From the NCBI RefSeq assembly GCF_035486915.1, contig NZ_DATHMR010000179.1, positions 1 to 23,190 of the forward strand: a stretch of 23,190 nt of DNA. Direction: 5' to 3'. Below, one piece after another: positions 1 to 8,171 of the stretch. The stretch's first letter is position 1. Every line of letters starts with the position of its first letter. A program made the translations under genes and the position numbers. This stretch comes from Dyella_B sp035486915. Lineage in GTDB: Bacteria; Pseudomonadota; Gammaproteobacteria; Xanthomonadales; Rhodanobacteraceae. The notes beneath the pieces were generated by a model. That model ran no database searches. It worked only from the letters and a program-made list of their open reading frames with translations, and was not told where the DNA came from.

Positions 1-585
1 AAAGCGTATGCATCGATGCTTTTGTAAGTCTTGCGGAGACTTCGGCGCCTCGTGCTGTGAGAGATAGGCAGGTGATGCCACTGCAGCAAATCGTACGTCC
101 GGTCCAAACCGAACGGCGATCATATCGCGCGGCACGTCATCGAAGAGCCGTACTCCAGCGTCAAAACCATCGGCCACAATATCGACCAGTCTTGTATCCA
201 CGACAATCTCAACGTGGATATCCGGATAAGTGGCCAGAAACGCTGGAAGAACGTGTTGGATGAGCGGTTTCGCTCCAGATTCCGCCGCACTGATCCGTAT
301 TGAACCGGAGGGCCGATCGCGATCTTCCCCCACTTCGCCGACGGCTTCATCGAGATCTGCCATAGCGGGCTGCACGCGCCGCAAGAGCTTTTCACCGACT
401 TCGGTTAATCCCACCGATCTTGTCGTCCGATTGAACAACCGGGCACCGAGTCGCGCCTCAAGACTTCGCATCGCATGGCTCAGCGCGGAGGGTGAAACAC
501 CCAGCTGACGGGCCGCGGCACGAAAGCTCCGATGCTCCGCGATAGTGACGAAGGCCGTGAGTTCGGAGAGGCCCACACGTCTCAT
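1..585 (-). CDS. LysR-family transcriptional regulator, 3' end cut by window edge
   Basis: The reading frame begins at an ATG at 585 and stays open for 195 codons to base 1, so about the last third of a usual ~300-residue LysR protein is missing. The N-terminus (MRRVGLSELTAFVTIAEHRS, followed by an AARQLGVSPSALSHAMRSLE stretch) is the classic winged helix-turn-helix of LysR regulators at about residues 5-60. It is followed by the start of the effector-binding fold (GSIRISAAESGAKPLI, then VEIVVDTRLVDIVADGFDAG). That second part resembles the group of LysR regulators that often sit next to oxidoreductase genes. An AGGA lies about 10 nt before the ATG. The gene is divergent from the aldo/keto reductase at 775, so it probably controls that gene and itself from the shared 189-bp gap. 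The effector cannot be read from the sequence. Confidence 0.93.
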   Translation of the reverse strand, partial: MRRVGLSELTAFVTIAEHRSFRAAARQLGVSPSALSHAMRSLEARLGARLFNRTTRSVGLTEVGEKLLRRVQPAMADLDEAVGEVGEDRDRPSGSIRISAAESGAKPLIQHVLPAFLATYPDIHVEIVVDTRLVDIVADGFDAGVRLFDDVPRDMIAVRFGPDVRFAAVASPAYLSQHEAPKSPQDLQKHRCIRF

Positions 586-611
586 AGGTGAGTTTTCCTC
601 AATAGGCCGTG

Positions 612-628
612 CAATACCGGGGTAATTG
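612..628. promoter_or_regulatory. Candidate LysR operator: imperfect inverted repeat in the divergent LysR/AKR gap
   Basis: CAATACC and GGTAATTG flank a 2-nt GG centre, forming a near-palindrome with one unpaired A. It lies 27-43 bp upstream of the LysR start, inside the only intergenic space shared with the divergent reductase. LysR proteins usually bind short dyads of the T-N11-A type in such gaps. Position and symmetry are seen; the role as operator is inferred. Confidence 0.3.
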
Positions 629-774
629 TTGAGTGCTGCACATCAGCCTACCATGCCTGCATAAAGCGCCGAAGGTCTGATCGTCTTCGTAACGAGCGAT
701 CTCTACGCACAGTTCCCGTGAGAGACGTGCCGCTCGGCGATACCCCCTTAGTCCGCACCCTTGAGGAGATGAGC

Positions 775-1770
775 ATGCAAAAACGTCAACTTGGAAACAG
801 CGGCCTTGCCGTGTCGGCGATCGGACTGGGTTGCATGAGCATGAGCTCGGGGTATGGGCCTTCCGCCGACAGGCAGGAGATGATCACGCTGATCAGAGCC
901 GCGCATGATCGTGGTGTAACCCTGTTCGATACGGCCGAAGCATACGGGCCGTTCGCCAATGAAGAACTCGTCGGCGAGGCGCTTGCTCCGATCCGGGACA
1001 AGGTGATCATCGCGACCAAATTCGGGTTCGATATCGATCTGGAAACCAGGGCTCGTGGTAGTGGAACAAATAGCCGTCCCGAGCACATCAAGGCGGTAAC
1101 CGAAGCTAGCCTCAAGCGCCTTCGCACCGACCGCATTGATCTGTTGTACCAACACCGCGTCGATCCGGCCGTGCCGATCGAAGACGTAGCAGGCACCGTC
1201 AAGGAACTGATCGCCGAGGGCAAGGTAAAATACTTCGGCCTATCGGAAGCAGGCGTTCAGACGATCCGTCGCGCTCACGCGGTGCAACCTGTCGCAGCCG
1301 TCCAAAGCGAATACTCGCTGTTTTGGCGCGGACCCGAAGCGGAACTTCTACCGCTTCTCGAGGAACTTCGCATCGGCTTTGTGCCATTCAGTCCATTGGG
1401 TGCCGGATTCCTGACTGGCAAGATTGACGAAAACACTCGGTTTGATCCGACCGATTTCCGCAACCTTGTGCCTCGCTTCTCACCGGAGGCGCGTAAAGCA
1501 AACGTTGCGCTGGTGGAACTGATCAAGGGCGTGGCGCAACGCAAGCAAGCGACACCTGCCCAAGTAGCGTTGGCATGGCTGCTTGCGCAGAAGCCGCGGA
1601 TCGTGCCGATCCCGGGAACGACCAAATTGCATCGCCTGGAAGAGAACCTAGGCGCAGCCGAACTGGAATTGACCTCTGCGGATCTCAAAGAGATCCATGA
1701 TGCGTTGTCGAAAATCCACGTTCAGGGAGAGCGCCTTCCTGAAGCGGCGCTCAAAATGACTGGGCGCTAG
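775..1770 (+). CDS. Aldo/keto reductase (NADPH-dependent, AKR superfamily)
   Basis: A 331-residue TIM-barrel oxidoreductase that would reduce carbonyl substrates with NADPH in the cytoplasm. The N-terminus (MQKRQLGNSGLAVSAIGLGC) is typical of the AKR11/13-like bacterial group. The catalytic tetrad is visible as D52 and Y57 (FDTAEAYG), K82 (IIATKFGF) and H127 (LLYQHRVD). The C-terminal cofactor segment (RIVPIPGTTKLHRLEENL) is intact and the length is normal. I chose the ATG at 775 because GAGGAG at 763-768 gives a 6-nt spacer; the ATG at 769 abuts that sequence, and an upstream start at 718 would add a tail foreign to the family. The gene is divergent from the LysR gene, a common arrangement for AKR genes that respond to electrophiles or substrate. 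The substrate is unknown. Confidence 0.95.
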   Translation: MQKRQLGNSGLAVSAIGLGCMSMSSGYGPSADRQEMITLIRAAHDRGVTLFDTAEAYGPFANEELVGEALAPIRDKVIIATKFGFDIDLETRARGSGTNSRPEHIKAVTEASLKRLRTDRIDLLYQHRVDPAVPIEDVAGTVKELIAEGKVKYFGLSEAGVQTIRRAHAVQPVAAVQSEYSLFWRGPEAELLPLLEELRIGFVPFSPLGAGFLTGKIDENTRFDPTDFRNLVPRFSPEARKANVALVELIKGVAQRKQATPAQVALAWLLAQKPRIVPIPGTTKLHRLEENLGAAELELTSADLKEIHDALSKIHVQGERLPEAALKMTGR

Positions 1771-2125
1771 GTGATCTATCCACTAGGCGTAATCGTCTCA
1801 CGTCTTTCTTCTCGGAGGCTCTGATTTTGTCGCGAACTAAATGTATTGGAATTCTCAATTCGCGCGCCATGCGCTGAATGATCTTCTTTTTTGTTTCGCA
1901 AGTGACACCTGCCCGATGCTTTTTGACGAAGCGATCTATCCGCCTTTCCTGTCGCATTCTCGTTGCCCGAACGTAAGAGCGTCTCAAATGTGCGAGTTCA
2001 TGTATCAATGACTGAACCTGCCTTGGGCGCGCATAAATAGACATATCGCTCTGAAGCGCCAAGTTCCTGATTGAGGGATAGGGAGGACCATCTTCGATAG
2101 GCCCCCTCTTAACTTTGGGCCGCAC
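1751..2125 (-). CDS. Small basic hypothetical protein (uncertain gene)
   Basis: An open frame of 124 codons starting at a GTG at 2125, which overlaps the last 17 nt of the GFA gene; an internal ATG at 2044 would give 97 residues. Its 3' end overlaps the convergent aldo/keto reductase by 20 bp. The product is strongly basic and helical (HLRRSYVRATRMRQERRIDR; ETKKKIIQRMARELRIPIHL). The second stretch could be a helix-turn-helix, but no family is recognised. Base composition is AT-richer than the flanking genes and like that of the GFA gene, so the two may have arrived together. No convincing ribosome binding site is seen for either start. It may be a real cassette-type gene or a chance ORF. Confidence 0.35.
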   Translation of the reverse strand: MRPKVKRGPIEDGPPYPSIRNLALQSDMSIYARPRQVQSLIHELAHLRRSYVRATRMRQERRIDRFVKKHRAGVTCETKKKIIQRMARELRIPIHLVRDKIRASEKKDVRRLRLVDRSPSAQSF

Positions 2126-2522
2126 CTATTTTTTTGGGTAGCTGAGGACTCATATGGTCCCAAGGTGCGGCACTTGCTACATAAAAATCTAGTTTGGGTA
2201 CGTAGCCCGAAGGATTGTCTAATGTACCTGCTTTAACACCAAGTACTCCGGGCATGGTATTAAATTTTGCAAACAGCTGCGAACCGCAGTTTGGACAGAA
2301 ACCTCTTCTGTGAATATTTCCGTTATCAGCTGAAGATTCGAAATATTTTGCTTCGCCGCGAACAGACACGCTTTCTTCTGAAAAAAGCATAGCTGGAATA
2401 AATGCGCTACCAGATGAACGTTGGCAATCTTTGCAATGACAGTTTCCAGTGAATAGCGGTTCCACATCGATTGAATAGCTTATTTCCCCGCAAAGACATC
2501 GTCCTGAATATTTCGAAACCAT
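2109..2522 (-). CDS. GFA-family protein (glutathione-dependent formaldehyde-activating enzyme/CENP-V fold)
   Basis: A 137-residue zinc protein of the GFA family, whose founder condenses formaldehyde with glutathione; many members have no proven reaction. The zinc cysteines are in place: C9 and C11 (GRCLCGEI), C28, C30 and C33 (NCHCKDCQRSSGSAF), and C76 and C79 (FCPNCGSQLF). The start at 2522 is preferred over the ATG at 2534 because GGAG precedes it by 6-7 nt. The gene is clearly AT-richer than its neighbours, and an integron attC site lies 29 bp upstream in the same orientation. GFA-type genes are frequent in integron gene cassettes, so this one was probably captured that way. Substrate and expression are unknown. 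Confidence 0.9.
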   Translation of the reverse strand: MVSKYSGRCLCGEISYSIDVEPLFTGNCHCKDCQRSSGSAFIPAMLFSEESVSVRGEAKYFESSADNGNIHRRGFCPNCGSQLFAKFNTMPGVLGVKAGTLDNPSGYVPKLDFYVASAAPWDHMSPQLPKKIGAAQS

Positions 2523-2550
2523 TTTTATCTCCATATTTACTTATTGAATT

Positions 2551-2610
2551 GCCTAACGCCTGAGTCAAGCGGCGCGCGGTACGCGCGTCCGCTTGAATGA
2601 TTAGTTAGAA
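2551..2610 (-). other. Integron attC recombination site (59-base element)
   Basis: Read on the minus strand, the site begins with TTCTAAC (R'') and ends with GTTAGGC (R', perfect GTTRRRY; it appears as GCCTAAC at 2551-2557 on the plus strand). Between them is a 14-bp stem: TCAAGCGGCGCGCG at 2565-2578, a 3-nt GTA loop, then CGCGCG and CCGCTTGA up to 2596, interrupted by one extrahelical base at 2588. An extrahelical base at this place is what orients attC folding and integrase recognition. The order TCTAAC, then TTCAAGC plus extra A, closely follows the aadA-type attC as I remember it, which gives the minus-strand orientation. The site lies between the sensor kinase 3' end and the GFA gene. 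No intI and no second attC are visible in the window. Confidence 0.82.
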
Positions 2611-2772
2611 GCTACCGTCGTACGGCTCGCCTTCGTCGCCGACGATTGATACTAAAGGCTGGCTGCGAGGTCCAAGGCAATAGCCATTACCGGATTATTG
2701 CTGAGCGTCGATTGCGGAGCATGGAAGCTGATTTGCCCTTTGCGCCACTGAAAAACCTTTAACCATTGATTT

Positions 2773-5700
2773 CTATGGCGCTGGTTGCTTGGACCAAACA
2801 AAACGCCTCGTCTTCGCCAGCGACGCATAGGCGATACGCGCTGGGATGCAGAGCGTGACGCGAGTTCCGTTCCCTGATGGCGACTCGATGGAGAGTTTCG
2901 CTGACATCTGTTTGGCGCGCTCGCGCATGCCCAGAAGCCCCCAGTGTCCGGGCTTCCCACCTGCATCCATAATAGCCGGGTCAATACCTTCCCCATCATC
3001 ATGCACCTCCAAAAATAGCGCGTCGTGACGGTAATTCAGACGAACGGCCAACAGAGTTCCACCAGAATGCTCATAGGCATTGCACAGAGCTTCCTTCATG
3101 ATGAATGCCACCTCTTCAAAAATCTCCTTCTTGAGCTTTCGCTCGTGCCCTTCAACCGAGATATTCAAAGCCATCCCAGGGCGCCCTCCATGTTCAGGGG
3201 CAAAGGTGGCTAGAAGCTCAGCGAGATTGCCGTATTCTTCAGATCGCAACCGAGATACCTGATCCCTACTTTCCACAATGATCTCGCGAGCTTGGTCCAG
3301 CGTTTGATTTAGAAATTGTCGCTCGACAGCTTCTTCTGGAAGTGGAAGTCCGTTGACGCCGGCCTGCAATTTCATCAACACTCCCGGAAAGCTCTGAAGC
3401 AAGGTGTCGTGCAAATCACGCGCTATGCGTTCTCGTTCCGCATGACGGGCTTCTAAGCGGGCGCGCAGTCGGCGGTTGACCTGACGCACACGAAATACAA
3501 GAGCTTGCCAAAGTGCGAGCACCGCCAAACATATCCCGATCACGGCGAACCACGTCGTTTGATAGAACGCTGGCTTGATGCCGAACCCAATGCTTCTACC
3601 CGTGGTATTCCAGACGCCGTCTTCATTGGCTCCTATCACATCGAAGTGGTAGTGCCCGGGCGCAAGATTTGAATAGCTCACCTCCCGTTGTAAACCCACG
3701 TCTCGCCATTCATTGTCCAGACCACGCATGCGAATTTTTGCACTCACGCGTTCCGGCATGGTCATGCTCAGCACGGAAAAGGTAATCCGAACATTCTCGG
3801 TATGCGCCGGCAATGTCAGGCCATCGTCCAACGCGTAGGATTTGCCATCCGCGTCAATCGAGTTGATGACCACTTGGGGTGGCAAAGGGTTGGAGACTAA
3901 CTGCGCGGGGTCGAGCCAGACGACACCATTACTGGTCGCAAACCAGAGTCGTCCATCGGTACTCTTAACGACTGACGGTAGCGGGAATTGCAATGCCGGT
4001 GCGCCAGGTAGACCGTCTAGCACGCCAAACTTTCGAAAAGGCATCGGATACGACGCATTTGTTTCGGCTTGGCGCACGTCTTTTGCTTCCAATTGAAAAA
4101 TGCCGTCCAGTGTGTGGACCCACAAGTCACCCTGGTCAGAAAATACAATGCCCGTTACGTTTTTCAGGGAGCTGCCATCAACCAGCCCTACCATCTTCAA
4201 ACGCAACCCATCCATGTAACCCAGGCCTTCACTTCCTCCTATCCATAGGCGGCGACCGTCCTGCTGAAAGGCTTTCGTATCGCCGATCGTCCAGCCTTCA
4301 TGGGTGCCCAACGTGGTGACGTGGTCGCCGTCAACGATGACCATTCGATTGTCTCTATAGCCCAACCATATTCGTCCATCAGTGTCAGTGAAGTCAGCGC
4401 GCGGAAAACCGCTGATAGACGATTTCTTCCACTGACCCGCTGTCCATGTATAGAGTCCCGATCCCGCTATGCCCCCGATGGAGACCCATAGCGTATCGTT
4501 TCGATCTTTGGTCATCGCTACGACAAGGCCCAAGGGTGCCACGCTGGCGTTGGGGCGACTTGCCACATACTCAGCACCCGTTGCGCTCACCTTCCAGATA
4601 CCGCTTTGTCCACCGATGTAGACCATTCCCGTGCGATCGGTGTATGCCGTGAGCGTGTAAGGAGGGATATCAAACGTCTTAATCTGCGCGCCTTTGAGTT
4701 CCATGACCGGTTTTGAGGAACTTCCAGTCCAGATCGACCCATCAGCACCGGCCGCCAATGCGAAATCATGAGTGCCCGGTGGAAAAGGGGCCAGCGTGAA
4801 ATTGCTGCGACTGAATCGATCCAGACCGGCGCCGGTACCAAACCAAATGTTTCCTTCTCGATCGATTCGCAGTGGCCACACGTAGTCGCCACTGAGTCCG
4901 TTGGAGGTGTTGAACGTCTCGATTTTTTCGTTCAACACAGACAAATCGGTGGCTTCTTGGATCGCATCGGACGCAATGTGGCGAATGCCGTCACCCAGGC
5001 CATTGATCCAAAGTCCACCTTGGCGATCGAATAACATCTGCTCTGCGGAGTTCGTCGCTATGCTTCCAGAAGATCGAACCGGTATCGCCGTACCGTTAGT
5101 CGTCCAGCGTTCGATTGCCCCGCGCAGATGCGCGATCCATATGCTGCCATCGGGGGCTTGCACAATGTGACTTACGAATCGCCCCTGCTCCAGGGGAACA
5201 AATTGCGTGGCATTCGCGGCACGGTAAAATAAGTGTTGATCGGTACCCACCCAAAATGCACCGTTCCGCGCGATGAATAAGGAGCTTGCGGTGCCATCTT
5301 TGAGTCCAGAATCGCTCCCAATATTTTTCCAGTGCCCTCCGACGAGGGTGTAAAGATATCCGGCGCCATAAGCCCAAATCGCGCCATGATTGTCTTCGGT
5401 GAATCCCTCTATTTCGCCGCGGGGGAGCCCTGCTTTTGAATCGTAGTAAACGATTTGGCCATCTTTGAGAAAACTTATGCCACCGGCTTCGTAACTGATC
5501 CAGAGGCCGCCGCCTGAACTAGCAGACAAGCCGTAGACCGCGCGCTTCGATGTCGATGGCTCTTCAAAGCGCTCGAAGCGTGTACCGTCGAAGTGGTATA
5601 GACCGTGGTCAGTACCAATCCACAAATAGCCGTCCAACGTTTGCGCTAATGCAGCCACTCCGGTAGGCGCTCCGTTCTTGCCAGTCCACGCTACGTGCTG

Positions 5701-5820
5701 GTAACGGCCTAGCGTCCAAGGACGCGAGTCTGCGTGGATCGGGCGTGACAGTAAGAGAACCATGGCGGCAAGCAGCGATCCATAGAGCGCTCGAGCCATA
5801 TTTTGCTTATGGCACAACAT
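2773..5820 (-). CDS. Sensor histidine kinase with periplasmic two-component-regulator propeller
   Basis: A 1015-residue membrane kinase. Domains in order: signal peptide (about 8-31, ending IHADS); a beta-propeller of Reg_prop repeats (about 35-645, many LWIGT/IWFGTGAGLDRF-type blades); a Y_Y_Y domain (about 675-745, APGHYHFDVIGANEDGVWN); one membrane helix (about 754-776); a HisKA_3 dimerisation domain with phospho-acceptor H804 in ERIARDLHDTLLQS; and a HATPase domain with N box N914 (EALCNAYEH), G1 DDGEGID (941-947), G2 GHWGLLGMRER (958-968) and GNGTRV (983-988). It is intact and of usual length. Such kinases signal to LuxR-type (NarL/FixJ) response regulators, yet none lies in the window, so it is an orphan here. 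The ATG at 5799, just before the signal peptide, is an alternative start; neither start has a strong ribosome binding site. The ligand is unknown. Confidence 0.94.
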   Translation of the reverse strand: MLCHKQNMARALYGSLLAAMVLLLSRPIHADSRPWTLGRYQHVAWTGKNGAPTGVAALAQTLDGYLWIGTDHGLYHFDGTRFERFEEPSTSKRAVYGLSASSGGGLWISYEAGGISFLKDGQIVYYDSKAGLPRGEIEGFTEDNHGAIWAYGAGYLYTLVGGHWKNIGSDSGLKDGTASSLFIARNGAFWVGTDQHLFYRAANATQFVPLEQGRFVSHIVQAPDGSIWIAHLRGAIERWTTNGTAIPVRSSGSIATNSAEQMLFDRQGGLWINGLGDGIRHIASDAIQEATDLSVLNEKIETFNTSNGLSGDYVWPLRIDREGNIWFGTGAGLDRFSRSNFTLAPFPPGTHDFALAAGADGSIWTGSSSKPVMELKGAQIKTFDIPPYTLTAYTDRTGMVYIGGQSGIWKVSATGAEYVASRPNASVAPLGLVVAMTKDRNDTLWVSIGGIAGSGLYTWTAGQWKKSSISGFPRADFTDTDGRIWLGYRDNRMVIVDGDHVTTLGTHEGWTIGDTKAFQQDGRRLWIGGSEGLGYMDGLRLKMVGLVDGSSLKNVTGIVFSDQGDLWVHTLDGIFQLEAKDVRQAETNASYPMPFRKFGVLDGLPGAPALQFPLPSVVKSTDGRLWFATSNGVVWLDPAQLVSNPLPPQVVINSIDADGKSYALDDGLTLPAHTENVRITFSVLSMTMPERVSAKIRMRGLDNEWRDVGLQREVSYSNLAPGHYHFDVIGANEDGVWNTTGRSIGFGIKPAFYQTTWFAVIGICLAVLALWQALVFRVRQVNRRLRARLEARHAERERIARDLHDTLLQSFPGVLMKLQAGVNGLPLPEEAVERQFLNQTLDQAREIIVESRDQVSRLRSEEYGNLAELLATFAPEHGGRPGMALNISVEGHERKLKKEIFEEVAFIMKEALCNAYEHSGGTLLAVRLNYRHDALFLEVHDDGEGIDPAIMDAGGKPGHWGLLGMRERAKQMSAKLSIESPSGNGTRVTLCIPARIAYASLAKTRRFVWSKQPAP

Positions 5821-6034
5821 GAAATGGATTCACCCAACTGCTCCCGCATGAGACGACGAAAGACGGTTACGCTGATACACGCCGCGCATCCCGCAGTTAT
5901 GTTGCGGCCAAGTGCAGGACAATCGGTCTTTCTGAATACGAACCACTGCTGCTGCGGTAATAGCCTGCACTTATATATCTCGAAGCTCTGCCGTCACGTC
6001 CACTATTCCCTCCTTGATCGCCGTTTCCGTGCAT

Positions 6035-6058
6035 GTCCGCTTCGGGTCGAAAGCGGAC
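6035..6058 (+). repeat. Dispersed hairpin repeat, copy A
   Basis: Arms GTCCGCTT and AAGCGGAC (8 bp, perfect) around the loop CGGGTCGA, followed by GTTAT. It lies 24 bp past the stop codon of the DUF4386 gene. It is the best-formed of six related elements in the window (others at 6809, 9796, 18011, 19222 and 19875). Confidence 0.8.
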
Positions 6059-6082
6059 GTTATGCGTGGAATTTTTAGCAAG

Positions 6083-6787
6083 CTAAGGAGCGTTGGGCGT
6101 AGTCGGCCACCGCTCTGGGCCAATGCCTTTGAGCAATAACCACGCGGCGAGAGCGATCATCGTCCCGAACATTGGCGCGAGCAACAAGTCGGAGTCGTAT
6201 TGCGGCAGCGCAACGGCGACAACGTTCTTGACGATGAAGCATGTACCGGCGATCAGCAGGAGAGCGCCGAGCCAGCGAGGGAAGTACCCAGAGCGATAGA
6301 ACAGATAGCCACGCAGGGTTGTCGCAATACCGTAGAAAACCATGAAGACGGTTCCACCGTAGCCGTACAACGTCAGCGCCGAATAAATGAAAAGCTCGCC
6401 TTGTCCGGCCGTCAGGTGCATCTGCACGGCCCCGTCGAGAACTGGAACTGACGCCATAAAGTAGAACAGCTCAGAAGTGGCGAATGTGGCAGTAGAGACG
6501 ATTCCGAAGAACGCGACCAGCAGCGAGAGGTAAGCATTCACCGGACGCAGCAGAACATAGAAGATCCAGGTCAGCGTTATGTCGCTAACCGCCTCGGTCA
6601 GATAGGCCAAAAAGCTAAGTCGGAAAAGTTGCGGTGAAGCCGCCACATTTCTGGCAGTAGCAGTCGGATCAGAGGCGACCAGCAATTTGCCTGGAACGTA
6701 AACTTCCGAGAAGCCACCAGCAAGGATCGAGATTATTACGAGCACGCCAGCGAAAGCAGCGAGTCTTCGCGCTTGTTCCGCATTCAT
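6083..6787 (-). CDS. DUF4386-family integral membrane protein
   Basis: A 234-residue multi-spanning inner-membrane protein with six or so hydrophobic helices (for example LAAFAGVLVIISILAGGFSE at the start and FGTMIALAAWLLLKGI at the end). The opening helix, the following periplasmic-type loop (YVPGKLLVASDPTATARNV) and the spacing of helices match my memory of the DUF4386 family, which has no established biochemical role. The start at 6787 is set by GGGAGG about 9 nt upstream; the frame continues open to 6925 but that extension carries a repeat copy and looks non-coding. The gene is on the same strand as chrA but separated by 160 bp with a repeat, so it is probably a separate unit. Confidence 0.85.
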   Translation of the reverse strand: MNAEQARRLAAFAGVLVIISILAGGFSEVYVPGKLLVASDPTATARNVAASPQLFRLSFLAYLTEAVSDITLTWIFYVLLRPVNAYLSLLVAFFGIVSTATFATSELFYFMASVPVLDGAVQMHLTAGQGELFIYSALTLYGYGGTVFMVFYGIATTLRGYLFYRSGYFPRWLGALLLIAGTCFIVKNVVAVALPQYDSDLLLAPMFGTMIALAAWLLLKGIGPERWPTTPNAP

Positions 6788-6808
6788 CGGGTAAATCCTC
6801 CCAATAAT

Positions 6809-6831
6809 GTCGTTATGGGTCGCAAGCGGAC
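6809..6831 (+). repeat. Dispersed hairpin repeat, copy E (degenerate)
   Basis: The right arm AAGCGGAC and loop GGGTCG are intact, while the left arm is eroded (GTCGTTAT). Outer bases AATGTC and GACATT still pair. It lies immediately upstream of the DUF4386 ribosome binding site, in the same orientation as copy A. Confidence 0.55.
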
Positions 6832-6947
6832 ATTCGAAGCATGAGTTAAGTCTGTTTGGTAACGTTGGAATTCTCAAGACAGAAAGGAAACTCTGCTTTT
6901 CCACGAGCAATATGTTCAACTCCAAACTGATAACAGACTCTCTTACG

Positions 6948-8171
6948 TCAAGCCATTCGAAGCAGCGATGCTGCTAGACAGCCCACTACGATAAGCAATG
7001 TGGGACAGCGAGCAACTACCAAAAGTAAAAATCCGATGAATGCAATGGCGATATCGACGTTGTCGTGGATACCACTTTTCCATACCGGGTTGTAGAACGC
7101 ATAAGCCAGCAATCCCACGACAATCGCATTGACGCCTGCCAATGTGCGCGCCGCCTGATCGTGCACTCCCAGTGCACGCCAAAACGGTAACGCGCCGGAT
7201 ACCAATAGCAAACCAGGCAAAAAGATCGCCAGTAACGCAACGCCTGCACCGATCACGCCGCCCTGGCCATGTTGCCATCGCTCGCCCAAGAAAGCGGCCA
7301 AGGTAAACATCGGTCCGGGCACGGCTTGCGCTGCGCCATAGCCGGCCAGAAACGTGTTGGGGTCGATCCATCCGGGACTGACGACGGTTTGCTGCAAGAG
7401 CGGTAGCACCACATGACCGCCGCCAAACACCAGCGCACCCGAGCGGTAAAACGCAGCGGCTAGCTGCATACGCACAGAACCGTTCGCCAAGTCAGCGAAT
7501 GTCGCCGCCAGCAAACCCGCATACGCGACGACGAGCGCGGCGCCTATTCGTCGCCCGTAGGTCAACGCAAACGTATCCCCTTCGGGCGCATGCACGCGAC
7601 GACACAGCCATGGCCCCAACACGGCCCCCATCGCCACGGCGGCAAGCTGGATAGGTAACGCTGGACTAAGCGCAACTAACGCTAACGCACCGATGGCCAG
7701 TATTCGGCGCGGCCAGTCAGGAGTTAGCGAACGCGCCATGCCCAACAATCCCTGCGCGACCACAGCCACGGCGACTAACTTCAAGCCATGAACAATGGCT
7801 TGCCCCCATGGCCCAGCCAAGTCGTGACTGGCGTAGCCAAAACCCACCATCAAGAGGGCAGAAGGCAACGTAAAAGCCATGAACGCCGCGAGACCACCCC
7901 ACCAACCCGCGCGCAACAAGCCGATGGAAAAGCCGAGTTGGCTGCTGGCTGGACCGGGCAAGAATTGGCAAAGAGCGACTAGCCGACCGAAGTGGACGTC
8001 ATCGAGCCAATGGCGGCGTTCGACAAACTCGCGCCGGAAATAACTGATGTGCGCAATGGGACCGCCAAACGAGGTCAAACCCAGTCTCAAGAATGTCCAC
8101 GCAACTGCGAGAACGCGTTCCCGTTTGGACGTGGGCGTATCTCCCGAGATCGCAGTCGTTTCGGGCGCCAT
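6948..8171 (-). CDS. chrA: Chromate efflux transporter ChrA (two CHR domains)
   Basis: A 407-residue inner-membrane transporter of the long-chain CHR family, which exports chromate driven by the membrane potential. Both homologous halves are present. The N-terminal half holds LGLTSFGGPIAHISYFRREF and ALCQFLPGPASSQLGF. The C-terminal half holds RSGALVFGGGHVVLPLL and YGAAQAVPGPMFTLAAFLGE. The paired FGG and PGP motifs are diagnostic of ChrA. The start ATG at 8171 shares its A with the TGA stop of the multicopper oxidase (TGATG), so the two are translationally coupled; an upstream GTG at 8180 is possible but less likely. No chrB or chrF regulator is adjacent; the nearest candidate regulator is the AraC gene at 9850. 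Confidence 0.95.
   Translation of the reverse strand: MAPETTAISGDTPTSKRERVLAVAWTFLRLGLTSFGGPIAHISYFRREFVERRHWLDDVHFGRLVALCQFLPGPASSQLGFSIGLLRAGWWGGLAAFMAFTLPSALLMVGFGYASHDLAGPWGQAIVHGLKLVAVAVVAQGLLGMARSLTPDWPRRILAIGALALVALSPALPIQLAAVAMGAVLGPWLCRRVHAPEGDTFALTYGRRIGAALVVAYAGLLAATFADLANGSVRMQLAAAFYRSGALVFGGGHVVLPLLQQTVVSPGWIDPNTFLAGYGAAQAVPGPMFTLAAFLGERWQHGQGGVIGAGVALLAIFLPGLLLVSGALPFWRALGVHDQAARTLAGVNAIVVGLLAYAFYNPVWKSGIHDNVDIAIAFIGFLLLVVARCPTLLIVVGCLAASLLRMA

Noticed and set aside
2652..2772. Minus-strand frame downstream of the kinase that reads like protein (KGQISFHAPQSTLSNNPVMA...LDLAASL) and stops about 40 nt before the attC
   Set aside because: It is too short, its upstream part only overlaps the kinase C-terminus in another frame, it has no start with a ribosome binding site, and I recognise no family. 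It could be the 3' tail of a lost cassette gene, but nothing proves it.
5803..6078. 91-codon plus-strand ORF between the kinase and DUF4386 genes
   Set aside because: It overlaps the kinase start antisense, includes hairpin repeat copy A, and its composition (Arg/His/Cys-rich) looks like non-coding sequence read through.
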